A stretch of DNA of 64,000 nt from Bradyrhizobium oligotrophicum S58 (GCF_000344805.1 NC_020453.1:7039001-7103000); one strand, 5' to 3'. Shown: positions 1-8,650, counted from the stretch's first letter. Notes: a model not told the origin generated them from the sequence alone. Numbers and translations: made by a program.

Positions 1-432
1 GAGGATTTCGACACCGCAGCCGAGATTGCGGCGCTCAGCCACGGCCGCACCGACATCGGCGCCGTCGTCAGCTTCTCCGGCCTGTGCCGCGGCAACGACC
101 ACGACACGCCGATCGCCGCGCTGACGCTCGAGCACTATCCGGGCATGGCGGAAGCGGAGATCATGCGCCATGCCGAGGAGGCGATGGCGCGCTGGCCGCT
201 GCAGGGCCTGACCGTGATCCACCGCCACGGCCGCATCAAGCCGGGCGAGAACATCGTGCTGGTGGTCACCGCCTCGAGCCACCGCCAGGCGGCGTTCGAG
301 GCCGCGGAGTTCCTGATGGATTATCTCAAGACCAACGCGCCGTTCTGGAAGCGCGAGGAGACCGCCGATGGCGGCAGCTGGGTCGAGGCCAAGAGCCATG
401 ACGACGCCGCCACGGCGCGCTGGACATCGTGA
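1..432 (+). CDS. moaE: Molybdopterin synthase catalytic subunit MoaE (5' truncated)
   Basis: Large subunit of molybdopterin synthase, which with MoaD inserts two sulfurs into precursor Z during molybdenum cofactor synthesis in the cytoplasm. The open frame runs in from the window edge, so the N-terminus is missing. Seen: the early 'GAVVSFSGLCR' region, the 'LEHYPGMAE' segment, and the diagnostic C-terminal 'LKTNAPFWKRE' carrying the two lysines equivalent to the E. coli active-site pair. The stop TGA overlaps the ATG of the next gene by one base (TGATG), suggesting translational coupling. Identity is secure; only the start is absent. Confidence 0.95.
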   Translation, partial: EDFDTAAEIAALSHGRTDIGAVVSFSGLCRGNDHDTPIAALTLEHYPGMAEAEIMRHAEEAMARWPLQGLTVIHRHGRIKPGENIVLVVTASSHRQAAFEAAEFLMDYLKTNAPFWKREETADGGSWVEAKSHDDAATARWTS

Positions 433-1397
433 TGGCGAAGACGATCAAGACGGCAGCGCCGCGCAAGGCGCCGGCGCCCAAGCTGCCGAAGGTCAATGCG
501 GGCGAGCTCGTCAGCTTGCTCGACTACCTGCGCTATGCCGTCAGCTGCTTCCAGCAGGCCGACCTGGTGTTCGCGCACGGAACCACCGACCCGGTGTCCG
601 AGGCGGCCTTCCTGATCGGAGAGGCTTTGCATCTGCGCCCTGATCAATTCGAGAGTTTCATCACGGCGCGGGTCACCGCCGCCGAGGGCAAGGCGATCCT
701 CGACCTCATCACCGCCCGAATCACCACCCGCAAGCCGGCGGCGTATCTGGTCAACAAGGTCTACATGCGCGGCCTGCCGTTCTATGTCGACGAGCGCGTC
801 ATCGTGCCGCGGTCGTTCATCGGCGAATTGCTGGAGACGCATTTCGGCGGCGCCGAGGGCGACGGCACCTCGCTGATCGACGATCCCCTCGCCGTCGACA
901 GCGTGCTCGATCTCTGCACCGGCTCTGGCTGCCTCGCGATCCTCGCCAGCCGGCATTTTCCGAACGCCGTGATCGACGCCGTCGACATCTCCAAGGATGC
1001 GCTCGCGGTCGCCGCGAAGAACGTCGCCGACTACGGCCTCGCGGAGCAGATCTCGCTGCATCGCGGCGACCTGTTCGCGCCGCTGAGTCAGCGCCGCTAT
1101 GACCTGATCATCACCAATCCGCCCTATGTCGATGCCGAGGGCATGGCCGGCCTGCCGAGGGAATGCCGCGCCGAGCCGGCGCTCGCCTTCGACGGCGGCG
1201 CTGACGGGCTCGACATCATCCACCGCATCCTCGGCCAGGCACGCGACCATCTGACCGCCGAAGGCGGGCTGCTGTGCGAGGTCGGCCGCGACCGCCCGCA
1301 GATCGAGGCGGCCTACCCGGACCTGCCGCTGCTGTGGCTCGATACCGAAGACTCCGAAGGCGAAGTGTTCTGGATCAGCGCGCGCGATCTGGTTTGA
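432..1397 (+). CDS. prmB: Ribosomal protein L3 N5-glutamine methyltransferase PrmB
   Basis: SAM-dependent methyltransferase of the HemK/PrmA-like N5-glutamine class; 'NPPYVDAEGM' (about residues 229-238) is the substrate-glutamine binding NPPY motif and its extension is characteristic of PrmB (50S protein L3) rather than PrmC (release factors). SAM motif I 'LDLCTGSGCLA' lies at about 159-169. Length of 321 aa fits a family with an N-terminal helical domain. I chose the ATG at 432 because it sits in a TGATG junction with moaE; a GTG one codon upstream is possible. PrmB versus PrmC is inferred from the motif context, so slightly less certain than the class. Confidence 0.9.
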   Translation: MAKTIKTAAPRKAPAPKLPKVNAGELVSLLDYLRYAVSCFQQADLVFAHGTTDPVSEAAFLIGEALHLRPDQFESFITARVTAAEGKAILDLITARITTRKPAAYLVNKVYMRGLPFYVDERVIVPRSFIGELLETHFGGAEGDGTSLIDDPLAVDSVLDLCTGSGCLAILASRHFPNAVIDAVDISKDALAVAAKNVADYGLAEQISLHRGDLFAPLSQRRYDLIITNPPYVDAEGMAGLPRECRAEPALAFDGGADGLDIIHRILGQARDHLTAEGGLLCEVGRDRPQIEAAYPDLPLLWLDTEDSEGEVFWISARDLV

Positions 1398-1703
1398 TCG
1401 GCAGGCCATGACGGCCTGCCACGAAATGACGCAGCGACTTCCAATATCCGGCACTTTCCGCTGCCGTTGTGCAGAAACCGCTCACCAGGGCAGCAGCGAA
1501 CGCTGGACCTTTGACGTTTCCGTCGGCCTGCGAAACTGATAGCTTGCCGCTGGCCCGGATCATCGGCTGACCACGTCGGCGCGCGCATTCAGGCCCATCA
1601 AGCACGATCCGTTTCGGCAAGCCGTTCTGGCACCGGTTCGCCACCTTTCCGGATCATGCTGCCGCCGTCGCCCACGCTGCCTTGAACGTCCGAAGAGGTC
1701 CCC
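1398..1703. other. Intergenic region between prmB and aminotransferase
   Basis: About 306 bp without a credible gene. Just after the prmB stop there is a perfect 8-bp inverted repeat (GGCAGGCC / GGCCTGCC, 1400-1420, 5-nt loop) without a following T-run, so at best a weak or Rho-assisted terminator. The remainder presumably holds the promoter of the aminotransferase gene; I see no convincing consensus elements. Confidence 0.5.
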
Positions 1704-3047
1704 ATGCTGGACAAGAGCCCCCGCCCCGCCGTCTCCGTTCCGAATGATCTTGCCGCGCATTGGATGCCGTTCACCGCGAACCGCGCCTTCAAGAAGAACC
1801 CGCGCCTGCTCGCCGGCGCCAAGGACATGCACTACATCACCGTCGACGGCCGCAAGATCATCGACGCCGCCGCCGGCATGTGGTGCTGCAACGCCGGCCA
1901 TGGCCGCAGCCAGATCGCCGAGGCGATCGGCAAGCAGGCCGCGGCGCTCGACTACGCACCACCGTTCCAGTTCGGCATTCCGCAGGCGTTCGAGCTCGCG
2001 ACCCGCATCGCCGACCTCGCGCCATCAGGCCTCGATCACGTGTTCTTCTGCAACTCCGGCTCGGAGGCTGCCGACACCGCGCTGAAGATGGCGCTCGCCT
2101 ATCACCAGATCAACGGCCAGGGCAGCCGCACCCGCCTGATCGGCCGCGTGCGCGGCTATCACGGCGTCGGCTTCGGCGGCACCTCGGTCGGCGGCATCGT
2201 CAACAACCGCAAGCTGTTCGGCACCCTGCTGACCGGCGTCGACCACATCCCGGCCACCTATGACCGCGACAAGCAGGCCTTCACCAAGGGCGAGCCGGAA
2301 TACGGCGCGCACTTCGCCGAGGAGCTGGAAAACCTCGTCGCCCTGCACGGCGCCAACACCATCGCCGCCGTCATCGTCGAGCCGATGGCCGGCTCCACCG
2401 GCGTGATCCCGGCGCCGAAGGGCTATCTCAAGCGTCTGCGCGAGATCACCCAGAAGCACGGCATCCTCCTGATCTTCGACGAGGTCATCACCGGCTTCGG
2501 CCGCCTCGGCTATGCCTTCGCCGCCGAGCGCTACGGCGTGACGCCGGACCTGCTGACCTTCGCCAAGGGCGTCACCAATGGCGCGGCGCCGATGGGCGGC
2601 GTGCTGGTGCGCGACACCATCCATGACGCCTTCATGAGCGGCCCGGAGCACATGGTCGAGTTCACCCATGGCTACACCTACTCGGCGCACCCGATCGCCT
2701 GCGCGGCCGGTCTCGCCACGCTCGACATCTATCGCGACGACAAGCTGTTCGAGCACGCCCGCGCGATCGAGCCGAAATTCGCCGATGCCGTGATGAGCCT
2801 GAAGGGCCTGCCCAACGTGCTCGACATCCGCACCGTGGGCCTCACCGCCGGCATCGATCTCGCCTCGCTGCCCGACGCAGCCGGCAAGCGCGGCTACTCC
2901 GCGATGGAGACCGCCTTCCACGACAACGACCTGATGCTGCGCATCGCCGGCGACACCCTGGCGCTGACCCCGCCTCTGATCATCAGCGAGGATCAGATCG
3001 GCGAGATCATCGAGAAGGTCGGCAAGGTGATCAAGGCCGTGGCGTAA
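1704..3047 (+). CDS. Class III aminotransferase, omega-amino acid:pyruvate type
   Basis: PLP-dependent class III aminotransferase of 447 aa. Seen: N-terminal 'HWMPFTANR' typical of the beta-alanine/omega-amino acid:pyruvate transaminase branch, 'NSGSEAADTALKMA' phosphate-binding region, 'IFDEVITGFGRLG' with the cofactor-binding aspartate, and 'TFAKGVTNGAAPMGG' with the PLP lysine at about residue 288. The reaction would transfer an amino group from a terminal amine (for example beta-alanine or 4-aminobutyrate) to pyruvate; the exact donor cannot be read from sequence. Monocistronic; the start ATG is preceded by an AGAGGT-type ribosome site. Confidence 0.9.
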   Translation: MLDKSPRPAVSVPNDLAAHWMPFTANRAFKKNPRLLAGAKDMHYITVDGRKIIDAAAGMWCCNAGHGRSQIAEAIGKQAAALDYAPPFQFGIPQAFELATRIADLAPSGLDHVFFCNSGSEAADTALKMALAYHQINGQGSRTRLIGRVRGYHGVGFGGTSVGGIVNNRKLFGTLLTGVDHIPATYDRDKQAFTKGEPEYGAHFAEELENLVALHGANTIAAVIVEPMAGSTGVIPAPKGYLKRLREITQKHGILLIFDEVITGFGRLGYAFAAERYGVTPDLLTFAKGVTNGAAPMGGVLVRDTIHDAFMSGPEHMVEFTHGYTYSAHPIACAAGLATLDIYRDDKLFEHARAIEPKFADAVMSLKGLPNVLDIRTVGLTAGIDLASLPDAAGKRGYSAMETAFHDNDLMLRIAGDTLALTPPLIISEDQIGEIIEKVGKVIKAVA

Positions 3048-3126
3048 GCCGCACGCGGAAACCGGATCAGCAACAATGGAAGTGGCGGCCCTGCGGCCGC
3101 CATTTTCTTTTGGATGGCTTGTCGTC

Positions 3127-3852
3127 TCAGGAGGCCGGGCCTTTGCGCTTGAGCTCCTGCGCCTCATAGCGAGCCTCAAGAGCCGGGTCTCCGGTGGGAC
3201 CAGCGACCGCATCGGCGTTGCCGCCATCGAGACCGGGCGCCGCCTTGATGGCGGTGACCAGGTCGTCCTTGCCCGTAATTTTTCGGATGAAAGGTTTGAG
3301 ATACATATCGAGCTTCCCCTGATTAGGAGCTTCGATCTCTCGAGCCAGCGCCGCGAGGTACTGCTCCTTGTCGGTCGCGGACCAGTCGATGCCAAAGCCG
3401 GCTCGCCGCGCAAGTTCCGCGTGAATCAACATGATCGTGCGTCCATTGCCGTCTAGAAACGGATGACCGTAGGCAAGATAGCCCATTATCTCGCCGGGCT
3501 TTTCGGCCATGAACGGCTTGTCCTGTCCCTTTACGAGTGCGTGGTCCACCGCACGGCGAATGTCTTTCGGGTGGGCGAACAGCACCGTACCCTTGTTGAC
3601 GAAGATCGTCGGAGCATTCGTGAGACGATCTTCGCCTGCCCAGGGAAAGACAGCCTCGAATAGTGTCTTGTGGGTCTGCAGGACGTCAGCGTAAGTCAGA
3701 AACGAGCGACTTTCGAGATATCGCAATCCGGCATCGATTCCGGTCAGAAAGGAATTGTGCTGGAGGCGCTGAACGAGCGCGCGGTCCTTAGCCTTCGCGA
3801 GGTTGCGCAAGTAGCCACGAGTCTCGAAGTCCCCGAAAGGATCAAAGGTCAC
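3127..3852 (-). CDS. Fic family protein (AMPylator-type toxin)
   Basis: Fic-domain protein of about 241 aa. The Fic core 'HPFLDGNGR' is at about residues 130-138 and includes the catalytic His, the acidic metal ligand and the anion-hole GNGR. The usual second arginine three residues later is Met here ('GNGRTIM'). Family members transfer AMP or another nucleotide phosphate to target hydroxyls. I placed the start at GTG 3852, which overlaps the upstream small gene by 11 bp; an ATG at 3906 would overlap by 65 bp. The tight overlap with a small upstream ORF is the usual layout of a toxin-antitoxin pair. The local base composition looks less GC-rich than neighbouring genes, consistent with transfer (by eye). 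Confidence 0.85.
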   Translation of the reverse strand: MTFDPFGDFETRGYLRNLAKAKDRALVQRLQHNSFLTGIDAGLRYLESRSFLTYADVLQTHKTLFEAVFPWAGEDRLTNAPTIFVNKGTVLFAHPKDIRRAVDHALVKGQDKPFMAEKPGEIMGYLAYGHPFLDGNGRTIMLIHAELARRAGFGIDWSATDKEQYLAALAREIEAPNQGKLDMYLKPFIRKITGKDDLVTAIKAAPGLDGGNADAVAGPTGDPALEARYEAQELKRKGPAS

Positions 3853-4105
3853 GGACGGTTTCGCGCAGGTAGCGGGCCTGAAGCCGGACAGCCTGAACGC
3901 GATCAAGAATGCCGGCGCGTTGCAACGCTACGATCGTGTTCTCGATGGAGTCGAAATCGATGTCATCGCCGGACAGGCGTGTGACATGGTGAGCAAAGAG
4001 ATCGTTCGAGGACACAACGACCGCGACATTCTTGGTCCTTGCGAGCCTCTGAATCACGCCGGCGGTATAGCCTGGCTTGGTTGTGGTGACACGTCGGATG
4101 GACAT
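3842..4105 (-). CDS. Small protein upstream of Fic gene, putative antitoxin
   Basis: An 87-aa protein encoded immediately upstream of and overlapping the Fic gene. The start ATG (4105) has a good GAGGAG ribosome site 5-6 nt upstream. N-terminus 'MSIRRVTTTKPGYTAGVIQ'; the C-terminal half is predicted mostly helical. I do not recognise the family. The canonical Fic-inhibitory motif (S/T)xxxE(G/N) is not present in exact form: 'FDSIENT' has the EN but lacks Ser/Thr four residues before the Glu. Assignment as antitoxin rests on size, order and overlap, so it is inference. Confidence 0.65.
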   Translation of the reverse strand: MSIRRVTTTKPGYTAGVIQRLARTKNVAVVVSSNDLFAHHVTRLSGDDIDFDSIENTIVALQRAGILDRVQAVRLQARYLRETVRDL

Positions 4106-4327
4106 GGATTCTCCTCTGGTCACTATAGTATCGGAAGCACCGAAAATCCATTCAGCTAAGGCATTGACTTTCGTTGACCGGGGCACGCCGGCGCTAGCCG
4201 CGGCAAGCGGCAACCGGCTGCCCGAACACCCGTCCCCGCGCCCCGTTATCGGGAACCTTCGCAAATCCTCCACGTTCATCCCGCGAGCCGGCGGTTCGCG
4301 CGCGGCGAGGGATGTTGGAGGACGCGC

Positions 4328-4879
4328 ATGCTCGCACCGCCAGGAGAGCTGTTGCGATTGGGGCTCGAGCAGCGGCTGAACCGCGTCAAGCGCGCCACGC
4401 AATCCTACATGCGTGATCGCGCACGGCAGGCCACGGGCACGATGACGTCCTATGCCGTCGCCGCCGGGTTGTTCGCGACAGCGGGCATCTTCCTGATCGG
4501 CGCCTGCATCGTCGGACTGACGGCCTTGTTCCGCTGGGTGGAAATGTCCTACGGCCTGTTCACGGCGTTCGCCGTGGTCGGCGGCCTCCTGGTCGCGCTG
4601 GCGTTGGTCTGCGCGGCCATTGCGGCGATCAAGCTGCGACGGCCCGCGCCGCATTATCCGTCGCTCGGCAGCCGGCTGCGTGTCGCGATCGCTGCGCCGG
4701 TGGCCAAAGAACCCGACGCCGACGAGATCGATCCGGATACGATTCCGCTCGCGCCCTCGGCGACGTCGATGAACCACACGCGCGGGCTCGGACGCGTCAA
4801 CGTGCCGGTCGGTGTCGCCGTCGCGGCGCTGCTGCTCGGCGTCGCAGCCTTGCGCCGGCGGCAGAATCGGGACGCGTGA
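4328..4879 (+). CDS. Small integral membrane protein (holin-like superfamily)
   Basis: A 183-aa protein with a basic N-terminus (about 1-45), two adjacent hydrophobic helices (about 46-68 and 79-101), a polar middle, and a third hydrophobic stretch near the C-terminus (about 158-172) ending in 'RRRQNRDA'. The paired central helices resemble the Actinobacteriophage-holin/DUF1469-type membrane proteins found widely in Rhizobiales chromosomes. No enzymatic motif. There is no lysis cassette nearby, so a phage origin is not supported. Function unknown. Confidence 0.7.
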   Translation: MLAPPGELLRLGLEQRLNRVKRATQSYMRDRARQATGTMTSYAVAAGLFATAGIFLIGACIVGLTALFRWVEMSYGLFTAFAVVGGLLVALALVCAAIAAIKLRRPAPHYPSLGSRLRVAIAAPVAKEPDADEIDPDTIPLAPSATSMNHTRGLGRVNVPVGVAVAALLLGVAALRRRQNRDA

Positions 4880-5225
4880 CACATCCGCATGTTCCGCATG
4901 TGATGCCGACATGACGTATCCACCATCAATCGATCTGCGACGAAGTATCTGAGCTGATCAGTTTCCCGGGGCGGCCTCGTTCTACGACGCAGCCACTTTG
5001 TCGAAACGTTTATGTGTCGAAACGTTTCACGCCCCGGCGTGAGCCGCGTCACCGTTGTTCTACGGTATGCGCCACTACGATGACACTCCGCCTTTTGACG
5101 AGAAATTGCGTAAATGACACGCGCCGGGGAAATCGTCGGGCTCCCCCGGTATTTGAATCCTGACGACTATCCTCGCGAATCAACAGAAGTGGTAAGGTTG
5201 CGTTCGGTTGGGAGCGTCGCGCAGC
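4880..5225. other. Intergenic region upstream of EAL-domain gene
   Basis: About 346 bp with no credible gene. It contains a tandem pair of 13-bp direct repeats (4999-5011 and 5015-5027), annotated separately, and an imperfect GC-rich inverted repeat near 5125-5155. A T-arm-like string near 5152-5162 does not extend into a tRNA. The rest shows nothing I can assign. Confidence 0.5.
4999..5028. promoter_or_regulatory. Tandem operator-like repeat TGTCGAAACGTTT x2
   Basis: The 13-mer TGTCGAAACGTTT occurs twice, starts 16 bp apart. Each copy contains the palindrome AAACGTTT, and the second extends to the 10-bp palindrome GAAACGTTTC. This AT-rich double palindrome stands out in very GC-rich surroundings and looks like a binding site for a dimeric regulator working in pairs on nearly the same helix face. 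It lies about 200 bp upstream of the EAL-domain gene. Regulator unknown. Confidence 0.45.
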
Positions 5226-6788
5226 ATGATCCGTATCTCCACGATTTTCATCGCCGTCTGCATGGTTCTGGTCGCGGCATCGCTCGGCCTGATCCTGTAT
5301 TCGGTGGCCGGCATCAGTGGCTCGGAATCCGCGATCGTGGCGCTGGCCGCCCTGACCTTCCTGATTCTGTACAACGCCGTCTCGATGCGGCTGCGCGACC
5401 GCTCCGACGTCGGCAGCCAGATCGCCGATCTCTCGCGTGGCACCGCCGACCTCGCGCGTCAGGTCGCCGAATTCGGCCGGCGGCTGTCGGCGGTCGAGGG
5501 GCGCGTGGTGTCGTCGAGCTCGGTCAGTGCCGATCGCCTGCATGGCGTGATCGGCGAGATCAACGAGCTCGGCGGGCTGATGAAGCAGCTCGCCGTCACC
5601 GTCGCCCAGCATGAGGACCTGATCGCAGCCATCCCGCCGGCGACGGCAGGAGCCGCGGCGGCAACTGACGTTCGCGAAACCGTTCACCCGACCCCCGCCG
5701 CTGCTCCGGACATGAAGGCCGCCCCGTCGAGCGGCCTCGACATCAAGGGGCCCGAGGCCCCCGCGGCAATCAGCTCGGGCGCCGTAGCGGCGCCCGCCCC
5801 TGCCACGAGACCGACGGTCGCGCCGACGGTGAATGCCGCACCGGCGATGTCCCCGATCGCGGCACCATCAGCGCCGCGCAGCCCGCCGCAGATCCTCGCG
5901 GCCGTCAAAGGCGCGATCGAGGACAACCGCCTCGACATCTACCTGCAGCCGCTGGTGACGCTGCCCCAGCGCAAGGTCCGGTTCTACGAAGCGGTGACGC
6001 GGCTGCGCGACGACCGCGACCAGGTGGTCGCGGCCGAGGACTTCATCGGCATCGCCGAAGCGGCCGGCCTGGTCGGACGGATCGACCACATGGTCCTGCT
6101 TCGCTGCGTGCAGGTGCTGCGCCGCCTGATGGTCCGCAACAAGGAGGTCGGGATCTTCTGCAACATCTCGTCGGCGACCCTGAGCAGTCCGGCGAATTTT
6201 GCGCAGTGTCTCGATTTCCTCGAAGCGAATCGCGCGCTGGCGCCGTCCTTCGTTCTCGAGTTCAAGCAGTCGACGTTGCGCGGCCTGGGTCCGACCGAGA
6301 CCGAGCACCTCGCGGCATTGGCCCAGCGCGGCTACCGCTTCTCGATCGACCATGTCACCGACCTCAGGTTCGAGCCGCGCGAGCTCGCCGATCGCGGCGT
6401 CCGCTTCATCAAGGTGCCGGCCGCGCTGCTGCTCGACCCCAAGCAGAGCTCGGTGTCCGACATCCATCCGACCGACCTCTCCGATCTGCTGGGCCGGTTC
6501 GGCATCGACCTGATCGCCGAGCGGATCGAGGGCGAGAACAGCGTCGTCGACCTGCTCGACTACGACGTCCGCTTCGGCCAGGGCTTCCTGTTCGCGCCGC
6601 CCCGCCCATTGCGACCCGAGAGCGCATCTGCTACCGGCGATGCCGCTGCCGGCGCCCCAGGCGGGCAGGACCTCAAGATTCAGGACCCCAATGCCGCCGG
6701 CCACACCACACTCGATGCGTCGAACACCAACGCTCCGACGCGCAGCGGCAACGCCGCTTTGGCCCGCCGCATCGCCGGGACCATCTGA
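5226..6788 (+). CDS. Membrane-anchored degenerate EAL-domain protein (TipF-like)
   Basis: A 520-aa protein: two N-terminal membrane helices (about 5-25 and 35-50), a coiled-coil/linker (about 60-130), an Ala/Pro-rich spacer, and a C-terminal EAL domain (about 225-470). The catalytic signature is eroded: the EAL triplet reads EAV ('FYEAVTRLRD'), the metal-binding glutamate region reads 'LEFKQST', the DD pair reads 'SIDHVTD', and the K-x-D motif reads 'IKVPAA'. It is therefore predicted to bind but not hydrolyse c-di-GMP. The architecture matches Caulobacter TipF, which positions the flagellum; homology is inferred from architecture. Start ATG 5226 chosen over a TTG at 5208. The ending is low-complexity. 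Confidence 0.85.
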   Translation: MIRISTIFIAVCMVLVAASLGLILYSVAGISGSESAIVALAALTFLILYNAVSMRLRDRSDVGSQIADLSRGTADLARQVAEFGRRLSAVEGRVVSSSSVSADRLHGVIGEINELGGLMKQLAVTVAQHEDLIAAIPPATAGAAAATDVRETVHPTPAAAPDMKAAPSSGLDIKGPEAPAAISSGAVAAPAPATRPTVAPTVNAAPAMSPIAAPSAPRSPPQILAAVKGAIEDNRLDIYLQPLVTLPQRKVRFYEAVTRLRDDRDQVVAAEDFIGIAEAAGLVGRIDHMVLLRCVQVLRRLMVRNKEVGIFCNISSATLSSPANFAQCLDFLEANRALAPSFVLEFKQSTLRGLGPTETEHLAALAQRGYRFSIDHVTDLRFEPRELADRGVRFIKVPAALLLDPKQSSVSDIHPTDLSDLLGRFGIDLIAERIEGENSVVDLLDYDVRFGQGFLFAPPRPLRPESASATGDAAAGAPGGQDLKIQDPNAAGHTTLDASNTNAPTRSGNAALARRIAGTI

Positions 6789-6803
6789 CGTCAGACGCCT
6801 GCC

Positions 6804-7658
6804 ATGACCGGACTGCACTTCGAACAGCGGCTGCGCGATCTGGTCGGCCGCAAGCAGGTGCTGCTGAGCGACATCTGGGGCGTGGTCCATAACGGGCTGG
6901 AGTCGTTCCCCGAGGCCTGCGAGGCGCTGCATCGCTTTCGCCACGAAGGCGGTACGGTGATCCTGATCACCAATGCGCCGCGGCCGGCCGATTCGGTGCA
7001 GCGCCAGCTGCGCAAGCTCGGCGTCGCCGACGAGGTCTACAGCGCCATCGTCTCCTCCGGCGACCTGACCCGGCACTACGTGGCCGACCATCCCGGCGGC
7101 AAGGTGTTCTGGCTCGGCCCCGAGCGCGACAATTCCATCCATCGCGGTCTCGACGTGGCGCTGTCGCCGCTGGAGGACGCCTCCTACATCATCTGCACCG
7201 GCCTCTATGACGACGAGACCGAGACCGCCGAAGATTACCGGCCGATGCTGCTGCGCGCGCGCGAGCGCAAGCTGCCGCTGATCTGCGCCAATCCCGACAT
7301 CGTGGTCGAGCGCGGCGACCGGCTGATCTACTGCGCTGGCGCCATCGCCGAGCTCTACCGCGAGCTCGGCGGCGAGGTGATCTTCTACGGCAAGCCACAC
7401 CGGCCGATCTACGACCGCGCCATGATGCTGGCCGAGCAGCACGCCGGCCGGCCGATTGCGCGTGAAGAGGTGCTGGCGATCGGCGATTCCGTTCGTACTG
7501 ATCTGGCCGGCGCGCACGGCTTCGGCATCGACTGCCTGTTCGTGACCCGCGGCATCCATTCCGAGGAGTTCGCCGGCGTCGAGCAGCTCGACCCCGCCTC
7601 GGTCAAGGAGCTGTTCGGCCACCCGCCCCGCGCCCTGATGCGCGAATTGAAGTGGTGA
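6804..7658 (+). CDS. TIGR01459-type HAD hydrolase (class IIA)
   Basis: HAD-superfamily phosphatase of 284 aa. Motif I reads 'LLSDIWGVVHNG' (DxWG in place of the usual DxDG), motif II 'LITNAPRP', the lysine motif 'FYGKPHRPIYD', and motif IV 'AIGDSVRTDLAGAHGFGI'. This variant motif I is the mark of the alphaproteobacterial TIGR01459 family. Substrate is unknown. The gene follows the EAL-domain gene by 15 bp on the same strand, so they are probably co-transcribed. Confidence 0.9.
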   Translation: MTGLHFEQRLRDLVGRKQVLLSDIWGVVHNGLESFPEACEALHRFRHEGGTVILITNAPRPADSVQRQLRKLGVADEVYSAIVSSGDLTRHYVADHPGGKVFWLGPERDNSIHRGLDVALSPLEDASYIICTGLYDDETETAEDYRPMLLRARERKLPLICANPDIVVERGDRLIYCAGAIAELYRELGGEVIFYGKPHRPIYDRAMMLAEQHAGRPIAREEVLAIGDSVRTDLAGAHGFGIDCLFVTRGIHSEEFAGVEQLDPASVKELFGHPPRALMRELKW

Positions 7659-7786
7659 AATTGGGGAAATGACGCGCTGCCTGATCTGACTGCGTCAGAG
7701 CCGCCGTCCTTACCCGGCAGCCCGTCAGGACCGAACTCAGACGCGCAATTGCGCATGTCGGTCGATGCTGTCGCATCGCCCCGTTG

Positions 7787-8620
7787 TCACGTGGCAAAGC
7801 CGGTGGAGCGCGAGACGGCCTCCCAGGTTGCAATGCCCGCTTTCATCTGATCGAGCTTCTCCAGCACAAGGCCCAGCGCATCCTCGCCGAGGAACAGGCG
7901 GGTCGGCGGATTTTCGGCCTCGACCAGCCGCAGCAGGGCTTGTGCCGCTTTGTCAGGGTCGCCGGGCTGATTGCCGCTCTTGGCCTGCCGTGCGGCACGA
8001 ATCGGGTCCATGATCGCATCGTAATCGGGAATGCTGCGCGGGGTTCGGTCCATCGAGCGGCCGGCCCAGTCGGTGCGGAACTGCCCCGGTGCGAGGACGG
8101 TCACGCGGATGCCGAAGGACGCCAGCTCTTTGCTCAGGGCTTCCGAGATCCCGTCCAGAGCGAACTTGCTGCCGCAATAGAAGGCGATTCCCGGCATGGT
8201 GATGAAACCGCCCATCGAGGTGATGTTGACGATATGTCCCCGTCGCCGCTCGCGCATGCCTGGCAGCACCGCCTTCATCATCGCCACCGGTCCGAACACA
8301 TTGGCGGCGAACTGGCGCTGCAGATCGTCCATCGACGATTCCTCCAGCACGCCTTCGTGGCCGTAACCGGCATTGTTGACCAGCACATCGACCGGGCCGA
8401 CGTCCCGTTCGGCCTTCTGCACCGCGTCCAGGATCGCGGCATAATGGGTAACGTCGAGCTGGAGCGGGAAGGCCCGCTCAGACGTGCGGAAGGCGTCCGC
8501 GTCTTTGGCCCGGCGCACGGTGCCGATCACGCGATGGCCGGCCGCCAGGGCGCCCGCAGCGAAGGCGCGCCCAAGGCCGGAGCTGACGCCCGTGATGAGG
8601 AATGTCTTGGTCTCTGTCAT
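7787..8620 (-). CDS. Short-chain dehydrogenase/reductase (SDR)
   Basis: Classical SDR of about 277 aa: cofactor motif 'TGVSSGLG' near residue 12, 'NNAGYG' near 87, catalytic Ser in 'NITSMGG' and the YxxxK pair in 'YCGSK'. The extended C-terminal region resembles the oxidoreductases annotated as YusZ/'NAD(P)-dependent ketone reductases'. An alternative GTG start lies at 8632. It is divergent from the TetR gene with only about 50 bp between them, which contains a perfect 16-bp palindrome; the regulator most likely controls this gene. Substrate cannot be inferred. Confidence 0.9.
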   Translation of the reverse strand: MTETKTFLITGVSSGLGRAFAAGALAAGHRVIGTVRRAKDADAFRTSERAFPLQLDVTHYAAILDAVQKAERDVGPVDVLVNNAGYGHEGVLEESSMDDLQRQFAANVFGPVAMMKAVLPGMRERRRGHIVNITSMGGFITMPGIAFYCGSKFALDGISEALSKELASFGIRVTVLAPGQFRTDWAGRSMDRTPRSIPDYDAIMDPIRAARQAKSGNQPGDPDKAAQALLRLVEAENPPTRLFLGEDALGLVLEKLDQMKAGIATWEAVSRSTGFAT

Positions 8621-8650
8621 TGCAAGGCTCACAAGGCTATTGGTTTCGAT

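Noticed and set aside
3842..4912. Single 356-codon minus-strand frame covering the putative antitoxin and the membrane-protein region
   Set aside because: The conserved-looking part begins at ATG 4105 with a strong ribosome site; the upstream extension is antisense to the membrane protein gene.
5120..5170. T-arm-like string (TTTGAATCC) suggesting a tRNA fragment
   Set aside because: No matching acceptor, D-arm or anticodon arm can be drawn around it; GC-rich inverted repeat nearby is imperfect.
5868..7622. Minus-strand open frame of about 580 codons opposite the EAL and HAD genes
   Set aside because: Antisense shadow; composition typical of reverse frames in GC-rich DNA.
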